A stretch of 64,000 bases of DNA. Source: JAWKIW01 sp046331175. Its GTDB lineage: Bacteria; Actinomycetota; Acidimicrobiia; Acidimicrobiales; Acidimicrobilacustridaceae. The stretch is from NCBI GenBank assembly GCA_046331175.1, contig JAXLRI010000009.1:1-64000 (forward strand), read 5' to 3'. The notes below the pieces were generated by a model. It had not been told where the DNA came from. It saw nothing but the letters and a program-made list of their open reading frames with translations, and did no database searches. The position numbers were made by a program, and so were the translations under genes. Of this stretch, positions 39,122 to 48,180 are shown in pieces; the stretch's first letter is position 1, and each line of letters begins with the position of its first letter.

Positions 39122-41278
39122 ATGCCGCAGGGAGCCCGGCGACCCCGGGCCGCCACCCGCCTGGCGATCGCCGCCGCCGTGCTGGTGATCGCCGCCGCCT
39201 GCTCGTCGGCGAGCTCGCCGTCGGCCACCCCCGCCACCGACGCCCCCGCCAGCACGTCGGCCCGAGCGACCAGCCCGGGGGCGACCACCCCGGCGGCCGC
39301 CCCGCGCCCGCACGACTTCGAGAGCTTCCGCAACGACGGCCCGATGACCACCACCAAGGCGCTGCAGGCCTTCGCCCTCGCCTTCGGCCCGCTGCCCGAC
39401 GTCGACCCGCCGCGCGACCCGGCCCTGGCCTTCCCCGGTGGCACCCAGACCGCCGTGGTCCTCGACGTCATCGCCCGGTTCCGCGACCTCACCCCGGCCC
39501 AGCAGGCTGCGGTGCGCCGCTACCTCCTGCCCGAGGCACCCGGCTCGACCGGCTCGCCCGGCACCACCGCCCGGCCGGCGGCGACCTCCGGCGACCGCCC
39601 ACCGATCGCCGAGCTGGCCGGGTTCGGCACGGCGCAGCAGTCGGCCGAGCACGACCCGCAGATCGACGCCCTCATCCGGCGGGCCGTCGGCGACATCCGC
39701 TCGCACACCGGCACGACGCTCGACCCGGTCATCGAGACCGACTTCACCGCCGACCCCACCGTCGACGGCACGGCGTGGGCGGTGGCCGAGGCCTACCTCG
39801 ACTACATCACCCACCCGGACGACCCCGCCCCCGCCGGTCGCGACCTGGCCGGCACCAAGTGCCGCATCCACGTCGCCGGCAACGCCATCGCCGCCGGGGC
39901 CGGCAGCCCGCAGGCCTACTCCACCATCGCCCACGAGGTCTTCCACTGCTTCCAGTACGCGTCGTTCCCCGGCACGGGCAACGACTTCCTCGCCCGACCG
40001 GCGTGGGTCGTCGAGGGCGGGGCCGCGTGGGTCGGCGAGGAGCTCGCCGGCGGAAGCGGCATCCCCATCGCCCAGAGCTGGTGGCGCAACTACCTCAGCG
40101 GGGCCACCGACGGCAGCTACGACATGTTCCACAACGACGGCTACCTGGCCATCGGGTTCTGGGAGCGGGTCGACACCGCGGGCGGCGATGCCTGGCACAC
40201 GGTGCTGCCGGCCGTGCAGCAGGCCGACGACGCCTCGGCCTTCGCCTTCGTCACCCACGACGACCAAGGCGTCCTGGCCTCGTGGGCGGCCTCCACCGTG
40301 CGGTCCGACTACGCGCCCGACGGCGCCTGGCAGCTGACCACCTCCAACCAGGCGCCGACCGGCGACCACCGGCAGCTGACGACCGTGTCCATCGGCGCCG
40401 GCGAGGGCGAGCTCACCGCGCCGCCCGGTGCCCAGCTGGTGCGGGCGCTGGTGCCGGCCGACGGCGCCGACTTCGTGTCGGTCGAGGTGCACACCCCGGC
40501 CACGTACGCGTGGGCCGACCACGGGCCCGGCGTCACCACCGCCTCGGGCGGCGGGAGCACCCGCTACTGCCTCCTCGACGACTGCACCTGCCCGGACGGC
40601 TCGCAGCCCTTCGGCGGCGCCTTCACCGCCATCGGCCCCGACCACGTGCTCGAGGTCGCCCTCAGCGGCACCAGCAGCGAGGCCGGCCGGGTGAAGCACG
40701 CGGCCATCAGCAAGGAGGACGCCTGCCGGCCGTGCCGTGACGGCGGTGGCGGTGGATCCGGGGCGTCCGCCCCGATCGACGACACCCAGCCCACCGTCGA
40801 GCTGGTGGGCTCGTCGATCGGCTCGTCGGTCGGCTCGTCGGTCGGCACGACGTCGCTGCGTGCCGCGACGCCGCGTGTCGAGCTCGCCGCCGTGATGACG
40901 TGTCCCGTGCCCGACATCGTCGGGACGTGGCACGGCGACCTCGGCGCCATCATCTCGGCGGCGTCGGCCAGCGTTCGGCTGCCGTCCAGCGTCCAGTGCT
41001 CCGGCGTCGTCACCCTCACCTTCGCCCCCGACGGCACCTTCGGCGAGCAGGGCGACGGCACCTGCACCGTGCGGGGCCACACCATCCAGGCGCAGTGGAG
41101 CGCCGCCGGCAGCTACGCCGCCGACGGCTCGACGCTGACGTTCAGCAACGCCACCTGCTCGGGGTCGCTGCCCGCGTGCCTCACCAACGGCACGCTCACG
41201 TACACCGTCGACCCCACCACCCTGCGGCTCACCCAGGCCGGCCCCAACGGACCGGTCACCAAGACCTACACCCGCTGA
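39122..41278 (+). CDS. Lipoprotein with HExxH metallopeptidase-like domain
   Basis: ATG 39122 after GGAGGAG gives 718 residues. A signal peptide ends in IAAAC (Cys27), followed by an Ala/Thr/Pro linker. The main domain contains I-A-H-E-V-F-H-C-F-Q-Y (HExxH at about residues 272-276) and, about 25 residues later, W-V-V-E-G-G-A-A-W-V-G-E-E, the second Glu expected of gluzincin-type zinc peptidases. A Ser/Gly linker (with repeated S-S-I-G/S-S-V-G) joins a C-terminal beta domain with Cys pairs (about 600-718) that resembles lipocalin-like lipoprotein tails. It would act at the outer membrane face. The substrate is unknown. Confidence 0.82.
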   Translation: MPQGARRPRAATRLAIAAAVLVIAAACSSASSPSATPATDAPASTSARATSPGATTPAAAPRPHDFESFRNDGPMTTTKALQAFALAFGPLPDVDPPRDPALAFPGGTQTAVVLDVIARFRDLTPAQQAAVRRYLLPEAPGSTGSPGTTARPAATSGDRPPIAELAGFGTAQQSAEHDPQIDALIRRAVGDIRSHTGTTLDPVIETDFTADPTVDGTAWAVAEAYLDYITHPDDPAPAGRDLAGTKCRIHVAGNAIAAGAGSPQAYSTIAHEVFHCFQYASFPGTGNDFLARPAWVVEGGAAWVGEELAGGSGIPIAQSWWRNYLSGATDGSYDMFHNDGYLAIGFWERVDTAGGDAWHTVLPAVQQADDASAFAFVTHDDQGVLASWAASTVRSDYAPDGAWQLTTSNQAPTGDHRQLTTVSIGAGEGELTAPPGAQLVRALVPADGADFVSVEVHTPATYAWADHGPGVTTASGGGSTRYCLLDDCTCPDGSQPFGGAFTAIGPDHVLEVALSGTSSEAGRVKHAAISKEDACRPCRDGGGGGSGASAPIDDTQPTVELVGSSIGSSVGSSVGTTSLRAATPRVELAAVMTCPVPDIVGTWHGDLGAIISAASASVRLPSSVQCSGVVTLTFAPDGTFGEQGDGTCTVRGHTIQAQWSAAGSYAADGSTLTFSNATCSGSLPACLTNGTLTYTVDPTTLRLTQAGPNGPVTKTYTR

Positions 41279-41398
41279 TCGCCCCGGCACCGGCCGGCCG
41301 GGCGACCGCTGGCCGTCGCCGGTCGCCGGTCGCTCCGCACCACCGAACCCGGCCCCGCTCCGGCCGCCGGCGACGGCTCGGGGCTACCGTTCCGAGCC

Positions 41399-42859
41399 AT
41401 GCGGGCCACCACCCTCGACGGATCCTCACCGCAGCGGGCCGCCCGCCGGGCTGGCGTCGCCGCCCTCGTGCTCCTCGTCGTGGGCGTCCTCGGCGCAGCC
41501 TGCTCGTCGAGCACCACGGGCAGCTCGGCCGGGTCGACGAGCACCACCGCACCCGCGGCCGACGCGCTGCTCACGCGGCTCGCCCGGGACGGCTCCGACG
41601 CCGCCTTCGAGCAGCGGTTCCTCGCCACGCTGGGCACCGGCGAGGGCGCGCCGCTCGTCTTCGTGGGACGGAGCGCCGACCGGGCCGTCGCCTACGTGTG
41701 CGACGGCACGACCGGCACGTGGTTCACGGGCCCGGTCGACGCCGCCGGCGCCGGCACCCTCCGCTCGGCCGACGGCGACGCCACGGCCACCACCACCGCC
41801 GCCGACGGGGGCCTGCGCGTGGTCGTCGCCGGGGGCGACTTCGACGGGCGGTCGGCCACGGCCGCGACGCTGGCCGACGGCCAGGGCACCCTGGTGCGGC
41901 TGCAGGCCACCCCCGAGACCGGCGGCACCGAGGCGGCGGTGGGCGGCGTCATCATCACGCCGGACGCGGTCCGCGGCACCCTGCAGTCCATCGCCGACGG
42001 CACCGCCAACACCGTCCTGCTGGGCGAGACCCCCACCACCACCCGCGCCACCAGCACCACCACCACGGTCGCCGGCATCACCGACGGCCAGTCCCGCACC
42101 ATCGACCCCAACACCACCACCACCACGGTCGCCGGCATCGCCGACGGCCAGATCCGCACCATCGACCCCAACACCACCACCACCACCACGGTCGCCGGCA
42201 TCACCGACGGCCAGATCCGCACCATCGACCCCAACACCACCACCACCGTCGCCGGCATCACCGACGGCCAGTCCCGCACCATCGACCCCAACACCACCAC
42301 CACCACGGTCGCCGGCATCACCGACGGCCAGTCCAACACCATCGACGTCGGCCAAGGCGCTCCCACCACCACCCTGGCCCGCTCCACCACCACCACGGTC
42401 GCCGGCATCACCGACGGCCAGTCCAACACCATCGACGTCCGCGAGGCCACCACCACGACCGGCGCATCGCCGGCCGACGGGGGCACTGGTGGCACGACCT
42501 CGGGCACCCGGCCGCCGGGGGCGACCGTGATCGTGAGCCGCACGCCCACGGGGCTGCTGACGGTGTCGCTGGTGACGACCACGACGAAGACGGCCACGCC
42601 GACGACCCCGAGCTCGGCGCCGAGCACGACCACCAGGGTCGCCCCCACGCCCACGACGTCCGCGGCCGCCGCCCCCGCGTGCGCCGCCCAGGTCAAGGTC
42701 CTGCAGCAGCTCATCGCCTCCCTCACCGCCATCAAGGCCCAGCTCCTGCAGAAGGCCCGTGCCGTCGGTGGCGCCGCGGCCGCCGCCATCACCCGGCAGG
42801 CCGACCAGGTGCAGGCCCAGATCGCCGAGCTGCAGCGCCAGGTCCCGACCTGCCGCTGA
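41399..42859 (+). CDS. Lipoprotein with tandem V-A-G-I-T-D-G-Q repeat and C-terminal coiled coil
   Basis: TACCGT ends 8 nt before ATG 41399, so the message may be leaderless. The 486-residue product has lipobox LGAAC (Cys35), a Thr linker and a domain of about 130 residues. Six repeats of about 20 residues follow, each T-T-T-V-A-G-I-T-D-G-Q-S-R-T-I-D-P-N or close to it. The segment just before the repeats reads S-I-A-D-G-T-A-N-T-V-L-L-G-E, which resembles the D-G-T-S-N-T motif of DUF1559 surface proteins; the repeats look like amplified copies. A Thr/Ser/Pro-rich stretch and a Cys-flanked coiled coil (about 415-486) close it. It is probably a cell-wall-spanning surface protein. Confidence 0.8.
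   Translation: MRATTLDGSSPQRAARRAGVAALVLLVVGVLGAACSSSTTGSSAGSTSTTAPAADALLTRLARDGSDAAFEQRFLATLGTGEGAPLVFVGRSADRAVAYVCDGTTGTWFTGPVDAAGAGTLRSADGDATATTTAADGGLRVVVAGGDFDGRSATAATLADGQGTLVRLQATPETGGTEAAVGGVIITPDAVRGTLQSIADGTANTVLLGETPTTTRATSTTTTVAGITDGQSRTIDPNTTTTTVAGIADGQIRTIDPNTTTTTTVAGITDGQIRTIDPNTTTTVAGITDGQSRTIDPNTTTTTVAGITDGQSNTIDVGQGAPTTTLARSTTTTVAGITDGQSNTIDVREATTTTGASPADGGTGGTTSGTRPPGATVIVSRTPTGLLTVSLVTTTTKTATPTTPSSAPSTTTRVAPTPTTSAAAAPACAAQVKVLQQLIASLTAIKAQLLQKARAVGGAAAAAITRQADQVQAQIAELQRQVPTCR
42066..42440 (+). repeat. Six coding repeats of about 60 bp
   Basis: The core GTCGCCGGCATCACCGACGG recurs at 42068, 42128, 42191, 42248, 42308 and 42398 (one A-to-G change in copy 2). Units are separated by runs of ACC of varying length coding Thr. 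High identity between copies suggests recent expansion and possible copy-number variation. Confidence 0.9.
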
Positions 42860-42983
42860 CCACGCCGTCCGCCGGCCGGATCCGGCGGAGTGATTTCGGA
42901 TTCAACGACTACACTGGGGCCGTCGGCGGCCGCTCGGGTCGCCCACCGGCCGATCGTCGGCCGAGCACCGGAGGTGGCCCGCC

Positions 42984-43820
42984 ATGACCGGACCCGCATC
43001 GCGACTGCCCACGTACTTCATCTCCCACGGCGGCGGGCCCTGGCCGTGGATCAAGGACCAGATGCCCGGCGACCTCGGACCGCTCGAGCGCTCGCTGCAG
43101 GGCATCCCCCGCGAGCTGGGCACCACCCCCGAGGCGGTGCTCGTGATCTCGGGCCACTGGGAGGCGCCGGCCTTCACCGTGCAGACCAGCCCGGCCCCGC
43201 CGATGGTCTACGACTACGGCGGCTTCCCCGAGTTCACGTACCACATCCAGTACCCGGCGCCCGGCTCGCCGGCGGTCGCCGCCCGGGTCGGCGAGCTGCT
43301 CGACGCCGCCGGCCTCGGCCACCGCGACGACCCGCACCGCGGCTTCGACCACGGCACCTTCGCCCCGCTGTACGTGATGTACCCCGAGGCCGACGTACCC
43401 GTGCTGCAGCTGTCGATGGTGCACGGCTACGACCCCGAGCTGCACCTGGCCGCCGGCCGGGCGCTGGCCCCGCTGCGCGACGAGGGCGTGCTCATCGTCG
43501 GCAGCGGCTTCAGCTACCACAACCTGCGCGACTTCGGTCGGGGCGGAGCGGTGGCGTCGGCGCAGTTCGAGCGCTGGCTCACCGACGCGGTGGTCGACCA
43601 CGGCGGCGACGAGCGCAGCCAGCACCTCCGGATCTGGGACCGCGCCCCCGGCGCCCGCCACAGCCACCCCCAGGAGGACCACCTGATCCCGCTGATGGTG
43701 GCGGTCGGCGCCGCCGAGGACGAGGTCGGCGAGCGTATCTACTACGAGGACGCCTTCTTCGGCGGCATCACCTCGGCCAGCTACCGCTTCGGCACCGTCC
43801 CCGCCCTCACCCCGGCCTGA
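42984..43820 (+). CDS. Extradiol dioxygenase of the LigB/DODA (YgiD-like) family
   Basis: The 278-residue protein has the class III dioxygenase His set: I-S-H-G-G-G-P (His15), I-S-G-H-W-E-A-P (His58), H-G-Y-D-P-E-L-H-L-A-A-G-R-A-L and H-S-H-P-Q-E-D-H near 225-232. R-G-F-D-H-G-T-F-A-P and V-G-S-G-F-S-Y-H-N-L are typical of the YgiD/DOPA-dioxygenase branch. It cleaves a catechol ring with a single metal ion. The start ATG follows GGAGG. An AT-rich promoter with TACACT (about 42910) lies 70 bp upstream. It opens the catabolic island, though a direct link is not shown. Confidence 0.9.
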   Translation: MTGPASRLPTYFISHGGGPWPWIKDQMPGDLGPLERSLQGIPRELGTTPEAVLVISGHWEAPAFTVQTSPAPPMVYDYGGFPEFTYHIQYPAPGSPAVAARVGELLDAAGLGHRDDPHRGFDHGTFAPLYVMYPEADVPVLQLSMVHGYDPELHLAAGRALAPLRDEGVLIVGSGFSYHNLRDFGRGGAVASAQFERWLTDAVVDHGGDERSQHLRIWDRAPGARHSHPQEDHLIPLMVAVGAAEDEVGERIYYEDAFFGGITSASYRFGTVPALTPA

Positions 43821-43988
43821 CCTCGCTGACCGGCGCCCGTCGGATCCGGGAGCGCCCGCTCGTCGCCGCAAGGCCCGCCCCACGCCGGGCTGGTGACCGG
43901 CGCCGACGGACGCGGTCCGGTGTGGAACCATGACCGCCAGTCCGGGGGCGCGCCGGCCGATGGGGCGCCGCGGGAGGCACCAGCAGCC

Positions 43989-45257
43989 ATGGGCGACGCC
44001 GCCGTCGAGGCCGTCGACGACATCGACCTGACGGACCCCGACCTGTTCGGCGACGGGCCGCCGCTCGACGCCTACCAGCGGCTGCGCGACGAGGACCCGG
44101 TCCACTGGCACGAGCCCACGGCGAACACGCCCGACGGCGAGGGCTTCTGGTGCCTCACCCGCCACGAGGACGTGGAGTGGGCGGCCAAGCAGCCCGAGCT
44201 GTTCTCGTCGGCCGGCGGCGGCGGGCGCGCCGGCGGCGGCACGCTCATCGAGGACCTGCCCCTGGGGTTCGCCGCCGGCGTGCTGTTCAACATGCAGGAC
44301 GACCCCCGCCACCACTGCATCCGCCGCCTCGTCACCCCGTCGCTGAGCCCCAAGCGCCTGCGCTAGATCGAGCAGGGCCTGGCCGCTCGCACCGACGCCC
44401 TCCTCGATGCCGCCCTCGACGCCGGCACCACCGACTTCCTCGTCGAGGTCGCCGCCGAGCTGCCGCTGCAGGCCGTGGCCTCCCTGCTCGGCGTGCCCCA
44501 GGAGGACCGCCACTTCCTCCTCGACTGGGCCGACGCCACCCTCGACTACGACGACCACAACCCGGGCGAGACGTCGGCCCGGGCCCAGGAGGCCGGCGCC
44601 GCCATGTCGGCCTACAGCGGCCGGCTGCTGGCCGAGAAGCGGGCGAACCCGGGCGACGACATCCTCTCGGTCATCACCCACGCCGACCTCCCCCCTGAGG
44701 CCGAGCCCGGCGGCCCGCTCACCGACCTCGAGCAGGAGATGTTCTTCCACCTCCTGGTCGCCGCCGGCGCCGAGACCACCCGCAACTCGATCACCGCCGG
44801 CCTGCTCGCCCTCATCGAGCGCCCCGACCAGTGGGACGCGCTTCGGGCCGACCGCTCGCTGCTGCCCGCCGCCGTCGAGGAGATCCTGCGGTGGGCGTCG
44901 TCGACCATCTACAACCGCCGCACGGTGACGCAAGAGGTCGAGCGCCACGGCCAGGTCCTGCGCCCGGGCGACAAGGTCGTGCTGTGGTGGCAGTCGGCCA
45001 ACTACGACGAGCGGGTCTTCGCCGACCCCCACACGTTCGACATCACCCGCGCCCCCAACCCACACCTGAGCTTCGGCATCGGGTCGCACTTCTGCCTGGG
45101 CGCCAACCTGGCCCGCCTCGAGATCTCCCTGGTGTTCGCCGGGATGCTCGACCGGGTCGAGCGGGTCGAGTCGGCTGGTCCCGCCGAGCGCAACCGGTCG
45201 AACAAGCACGCCGGGTTCCGGCACGCCCCCGTCCACCTCCGCCGGAGCGCCCCGTGA
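43989..45257 (+). pseudogene. Cytochrome P450 interrupted by an in-frame amber codon
   Basis: Both halves lie in the same frame and join into one 422-codon P450, with TAG at 44364-44366 as codon 126. Before it come the N-terminus, W-C-L-T-R-H-E-D-V and R-R-L-V-T-P-S-L-S-P-K-R-L-R. After it come I-E-Q-G-L, the I-helix A-G-A-E-T-T-R-N-S, E-E-I-L-R of the ExxR motif and F-G-I-G-S-H-F-C-L-G-A-N-L-A-R with the haem Cys. No frameshift is needed. A single change from CAG, AAG or TGG would explain it. It resembles actinobacterial steroid or fatty-acid P450s. It may be a recent null allele, a sequencing error, or a read-through gene. The stop overlaps the next start (GTGA). Confidence 0.85.
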
Positions 45258-45610
45258 CCACCGATGCCGTGCACCCGATCGTCGAGGGCTACGTGGCGGC
45301 CATCAACGCCGCCGACGCCGAGGCCGTCGTCGCCCTGTTCACCGACGAGGCGGTGCTGGTGAACCCGCTCGGCACGTTCACGGGATCCGAGGAGATCACC
45401 GGCTTCTACCGGGACGTCGTGGTGGCCGGGCAGGCCGTGCTCACCATCGGCGCGGTCGACGTCGAGCCCGGGCCCGGCACGACGGTGGTGCGAGCCGAGG
45501 TGATCGCCACCAGCCCGCTCGACCCCGAAGCTGGGCAGCTGGTGGCCGACGACGCGTTCCACCTCGACGCCGCCGGCCGCATCACCCGCCTCGAGATCAC
45601 CTACCGGTAG
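45254..45610 (+). CDS. SnoaL-like / ketosteroid-isomerase-fold protein
   Basis: The 118-residue protein fits the NTF2/ketosteroid isomerase fold: Y-V-A-A-I-N-A-A-D-A-E-A-V-V-A-L-F-T-D-E-A at the start, G-S-E-E-I-T-G-F-Y in the middle and D-D-A-F-H-L-D-A-A-G-R-I-T-R-L-E at the end. A D-D-A-F pair could supply the acidic residue of an isomerase. It is coupled to the P450 stop by GTGA. Association with a steroid-type cluster suggests isomerisation or hydration of a ring product, by inference. Confidence 0.82.
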   Translation: MTTDAVHPIVEGYVAAINAADAEAVVALFTDEAVLVNPLGTFTGSEEITGFYRDVVVAGQAVLTIGAVDVEPGPGTTVVRAEVIATSPLDPEAGQLVADDAFHLDAAGRITRLEITYR

Positions 45611-45625
45611 CCGGCGTCGGCTCGG

Positions 45626-46438
45626 TCAGCTGACGACCATGCCGCCGTCGAGGGCGATGACCTCGCCGACGACGAAGGCCCCGGCGCGCGAGGCGAGGAA
45701 CAGGGCGGTGCCGGCGACGTCCTCGGGCGTGCCCACCCGGCCGCGCGGCATGCTGGCGCCGATGGCGTCCCAGTCGGTGCCCTCGACGTCGCCGCCGGTG
45801 CCGACGCCGGTGCTCAGCATCCACGTCGGGAACGGGCCGGGAGCGATGGCGTTGACGACGATGTTGCGCTTCACGAGGCGGGCGGCCATCTGGCGGGTCA
45901 GGGCGTGCACCGCCGCCTTGGACGGTCCGTAGGACCACGTGTCGAACACCGGCGTGCGGATGCCGTCGATCGAGCCGATGTTGATGACCCGGGCGGGGTC
46001 CTCGGCGGTGGCGCCGGCCTCGAGCTGGGGCAGCAGGCGCTGGGTGAGGAAGAACACGCCCTTGACGTTGGTGTCCATCACCTTGTCCCAGCCGACCTCG
46101 GGGAACTCCTCGACCGAGGCACCCCACGAGGCGCCGGCGTTGTTCACCAGCACGTCGATGCGCGGCTCGTCGGCCACCGCCGACGCCAGCACGTCGACGC
46201 CGTCGAGGGTGGACAGGTCGGCCGGCACCGATCGGCACTCGCCACCGTAGGTCTCGGCCAGGCGGGCGGCGGTGGCGTCGCACACGTCGGCCTTGCGCGA
46301 GCTGATGATCACCCGCGCGCCGTTGGCCAGGAAGCCGGCCGCGATCATCTCGCCGATCCCGCGGGAGCCACCGGTGACGAGGACGGTCTTGCCCTCCACC
46401 GAGAAGAGGCTGGAGGTAGACAGGGCGGGTTCGCTCAT
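45626..46438 (-). CDS. SDR family oxidoreductase
   Basis: The 270-residue protein is a classical SDR: T-G-G-S-R-G-I-G, N-N-A-G-A-S, catalytic Ser in I-G-S-I-D-G and S-Y-G-P-S-K. The C-terminal V-G-E-V-I-A-L-D-G-G is typical of FabG-like dehydrogenases of the RhlG/cholesterol-catabolism type. It faces the isomerase gene tail to tail. The 184-bp gap upstream, shared with the TetR gene at 46622, should hold its promoter. The substrate is unknown. Confidence 0.87.
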   Translation of the reverse strand: MSEPALSTSSLFSVEGKTVLVTGGSRGIGEMIAAGFLANGARVIISSRKADVCDATAARLAETYGGECRSVPADLSTLDGVDVLASAVADEPRIDVLVNNAGASWGASVEEFPEVGWDKVMDTNVKGVFFLTQRLLPQLEAGATAEDPARVINIGSIDGIRTPVFDTWSYGPSKAAVHALTRQMAARLVKRNIVVNAIAPGPFPTWMLSTGVGTGGDVEGTDWDAIGASMPRGRVGTPEDVAGTALFLASRAGAFVVGEVIALDGGMVVS

Positions 46439-46621
46439 CGGGAGGTCCTTCTTCCGGATCGGCGGCCGGGCCGCGGTGGGGCGGCCGGCTCGGGCCGGGT
46501 CAGTCTCGCGGATGGCGGTCGCCCCGGGCACGGCCGCCGGCCTGGAGCGACCACGCCCTGACGACCGAGCGATGTCGGCTGGGCCTTGAGGCGACCGGCG
46601 CCACCGTGTAGGCAGACCGGG

Positions 46622-47320
46622 ATGTCCGACGCCGAGCCGGTGCCCGCCTGGAAGGCACGACCCGAGGGGCCCGAGTACGAGGCCGTGCGCGAGCGCCTGG
46701 TCGACGCCGCCGAGGCCATCGTGCGGGAGAAGGGGCCGGCCGCCCTGCGCCTCGACTCGGTCGCCGAGGCCGCCGGCCTGCACCGCTCGTCGGTCTACCG
46801 CTACTTCGGGTCGAAGGAGGACCTCCTCACCGCGGTGGTTGCCCGCGCCTCGATGCGGGTTCGCCGCAAGGTGGTCCGCAAGCTCGGCCGCGACGCGCCG
46901 CTCGAGCGGTTCCTCACCGAGGGCCTGGCCATGGCGCTCGCCGAGCTGGTCACCGACCCGCTCCAGCAGTCGCTCATGTCGCCGTCGGCCAGCGCAGCGA
47001 TGGCCCGGGCCGGCGGCAAGGCCCTCACCAGCGGCATCCGCCCCATGGTCGACCCGGTGTTCGAGGCCGCCGCCGAACAGGGCATGCTGCGGCCCGGGGT
47101 CACGCCCGAGGACGCGTCGCGGTGGCTGCAGATCGTGGCCTCCGGCCTGCTGCGCGGGCCCGAGGTCATCCCTCGCCGCGACGAGCTGGTGCGGCTGCTC
47201 GAGACCATGCTCGTGCCGGCGCTGTTCGGCGACCGGGCGGGTACGCCGGCCAAGGGATCGCCGACGACATCGACGAGGTCGGACTCCAAGCCGACCGGCG
47301 GTCAGAAGTCGCGCAGGTAG
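46622..47320 (+). CDS. TetR family regulator
   Basis: The 232-residue protein has a standard TetR winged start: R-E-R-L-V-D-A-A-E-A-I-V, then S-V-A-E-A-A-G-L-H-R-S-S-V-Y-R-Y-F and G-S-K-E-D-L-L. TAGGCA lies 7 nt before the ATG, a leaderless layout with a weak last base. It is divergent from the SDR at 45.6 kb, and its 3' end overlaps the convergent SDR gene by 19 bp. It is a candidate owner of the 19-bp element found at three nearby promoters, though nothing in the sequence proves this. The Ser/Thr/Lys tail is disordered. Confidence 0.9.
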   Translation: MSDAEPVPAWKARPEGPEYEAVRERLVDAAEAIVREKGPAALRLDSVAEAAGLHRSSVYRYFGSKEDLLTAVVARASMRVRRKVVRKLGRDAPLERFLTEGLAMALAELVTDPLQQSLMSPSASAAMARAGGKALTSGIRPMVDPVFEAAAEQGMLRPGVTPEDASRWLQIVASGLLRGPEVIPRRDELVRLLETMLVPALFGDRAGTPAKGSPTTSTRSDSKPTGGQKSRR

Positions 47321-48180
47321 GTGGGGTCGGAGCGCTCGATCATCGACTGGGCCCGCGCCTCGATGACCTTGTCGGTGCGGCGGCTCTTGGGCAGGATCCA
47401 GAACCGGCCCTCGCGGATGCCCTGCAGGCACTCCTCGGCCACCGCCTCGACCGGCGTGTAGTCGGGCTCCATGCCGGCGGCCCGCATGCGGGCCTCGAAC
47501 GACTCGATGGTGGTGTGCGGCGTGGAGCGCGGCGTGTCGTTCTCCCACGCCGCCGGCCGGTTCTTCGACGACTCGAGCAGCCCGGTGCGCAGCACCTTGG
47601 GCCCGGGGAACAGCACCGAGGCGCCGATGGGCGCGTCGATCGAGCGCAGCTGGCCGTAGAGGACCTCGGTGAGGGTGGTGACGGCGGCCTTGGTGGTGGC
47701 GTAGATGGCGGTGCTGGGCATCGGCGAGATGCCGCCGTTGCCCGACGACGTGTTGACCACGTGGCCCTCGTCGCCGCCGGCGAGCATGGCCGGCACGAAG
47801 GCCTTGATGCCGTGGATGACGCCCCACACGTTCACCGACAGGCCCCAGCCCCAGTCCTTCAGGGTGTGGTCCCACATCTTGCCCTCGGCCCCGGCGCCCA
47901 CCCCGGCGTTGTTGCACAGCACGTGGACGGCACCGAAGGCCTCGTACGCCTGGTCGCGCAGCGCCTCGACGGACGCGAAGTCGGTGACGTCGGTGGCCAC
48001 CGCGATGACGTCGTGGCCCTCGGCCCGCAGCTCGGCGGCCGCCGCCTCGAGCGGCTCGGCCAGCACGTCGGCCAGCACGACCCGCATCCCCTCCTCGGCG
48101 AAGCGCTGGCCCAGGGCGCGACCGATGCCGCCGCCCCCACCGGTCACCACCGCCACCCGTCCGGCGAGCTGCTCCATCAC
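47302..48180 (-). CDS. SDR family oxidoreductase
   Basis: The 292-residue protein has T-G-G-G-G-G-I-G, N-N-A-G, N-T-S-S-G-N-G-G and Y-A-T-T-K-A-A. The late P-K-S-R-R-T-D-K-V-I motif is common among actinobacterial SDRs of hydrophobic-substrate pathways. GTG 48180 overlaps the stop of the decarboxylase-like gene; ATG 48177 is the next codon. The two are co-translated. It may oxidise a hydroxyl on the product of that enzyme or of the P450 encoded divergently at 49098. Confidence 0.88.
   Translation of the reverse strand: MMEQLAGRVAVVTGGGGGIGRALGQRFAEEGMRVVLADVLAEPLEAAAAELRAEGHDVIAVATDVTDFASVEALRDQAYEAFGAVHVLCNNAGVGAGAEGKMWDHTLKDWGWGLSVNVWGVIHGIKAFVPAMLAGGDEGHVVNTSSGNGGISPMPSTAIYATTKAAVTTLTEVLYGQLRSIDAPIGASVLFPGPKVLRTGLLESSKNRPAAWENDTPRSTPHTTIESFEARMRAAGMEPDYTPVEAVAEECLQGIREGRFWILPKSRRTDKVIEARAQSMIERSDPTYLRDF

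Noticed and set aside
42066..42440. Possible CRISPR-like array
   Set aside because: The repeats are in frame within a lipoprotein gene, the spacers are ACC runs, and no cas genes are near.
44364..44366. Pyrrolysine codon in the P450
   Set aside because: Pyrrolysine is not expected in P450s or in this kind of organism. A point mutation or sequencing error is simpler.
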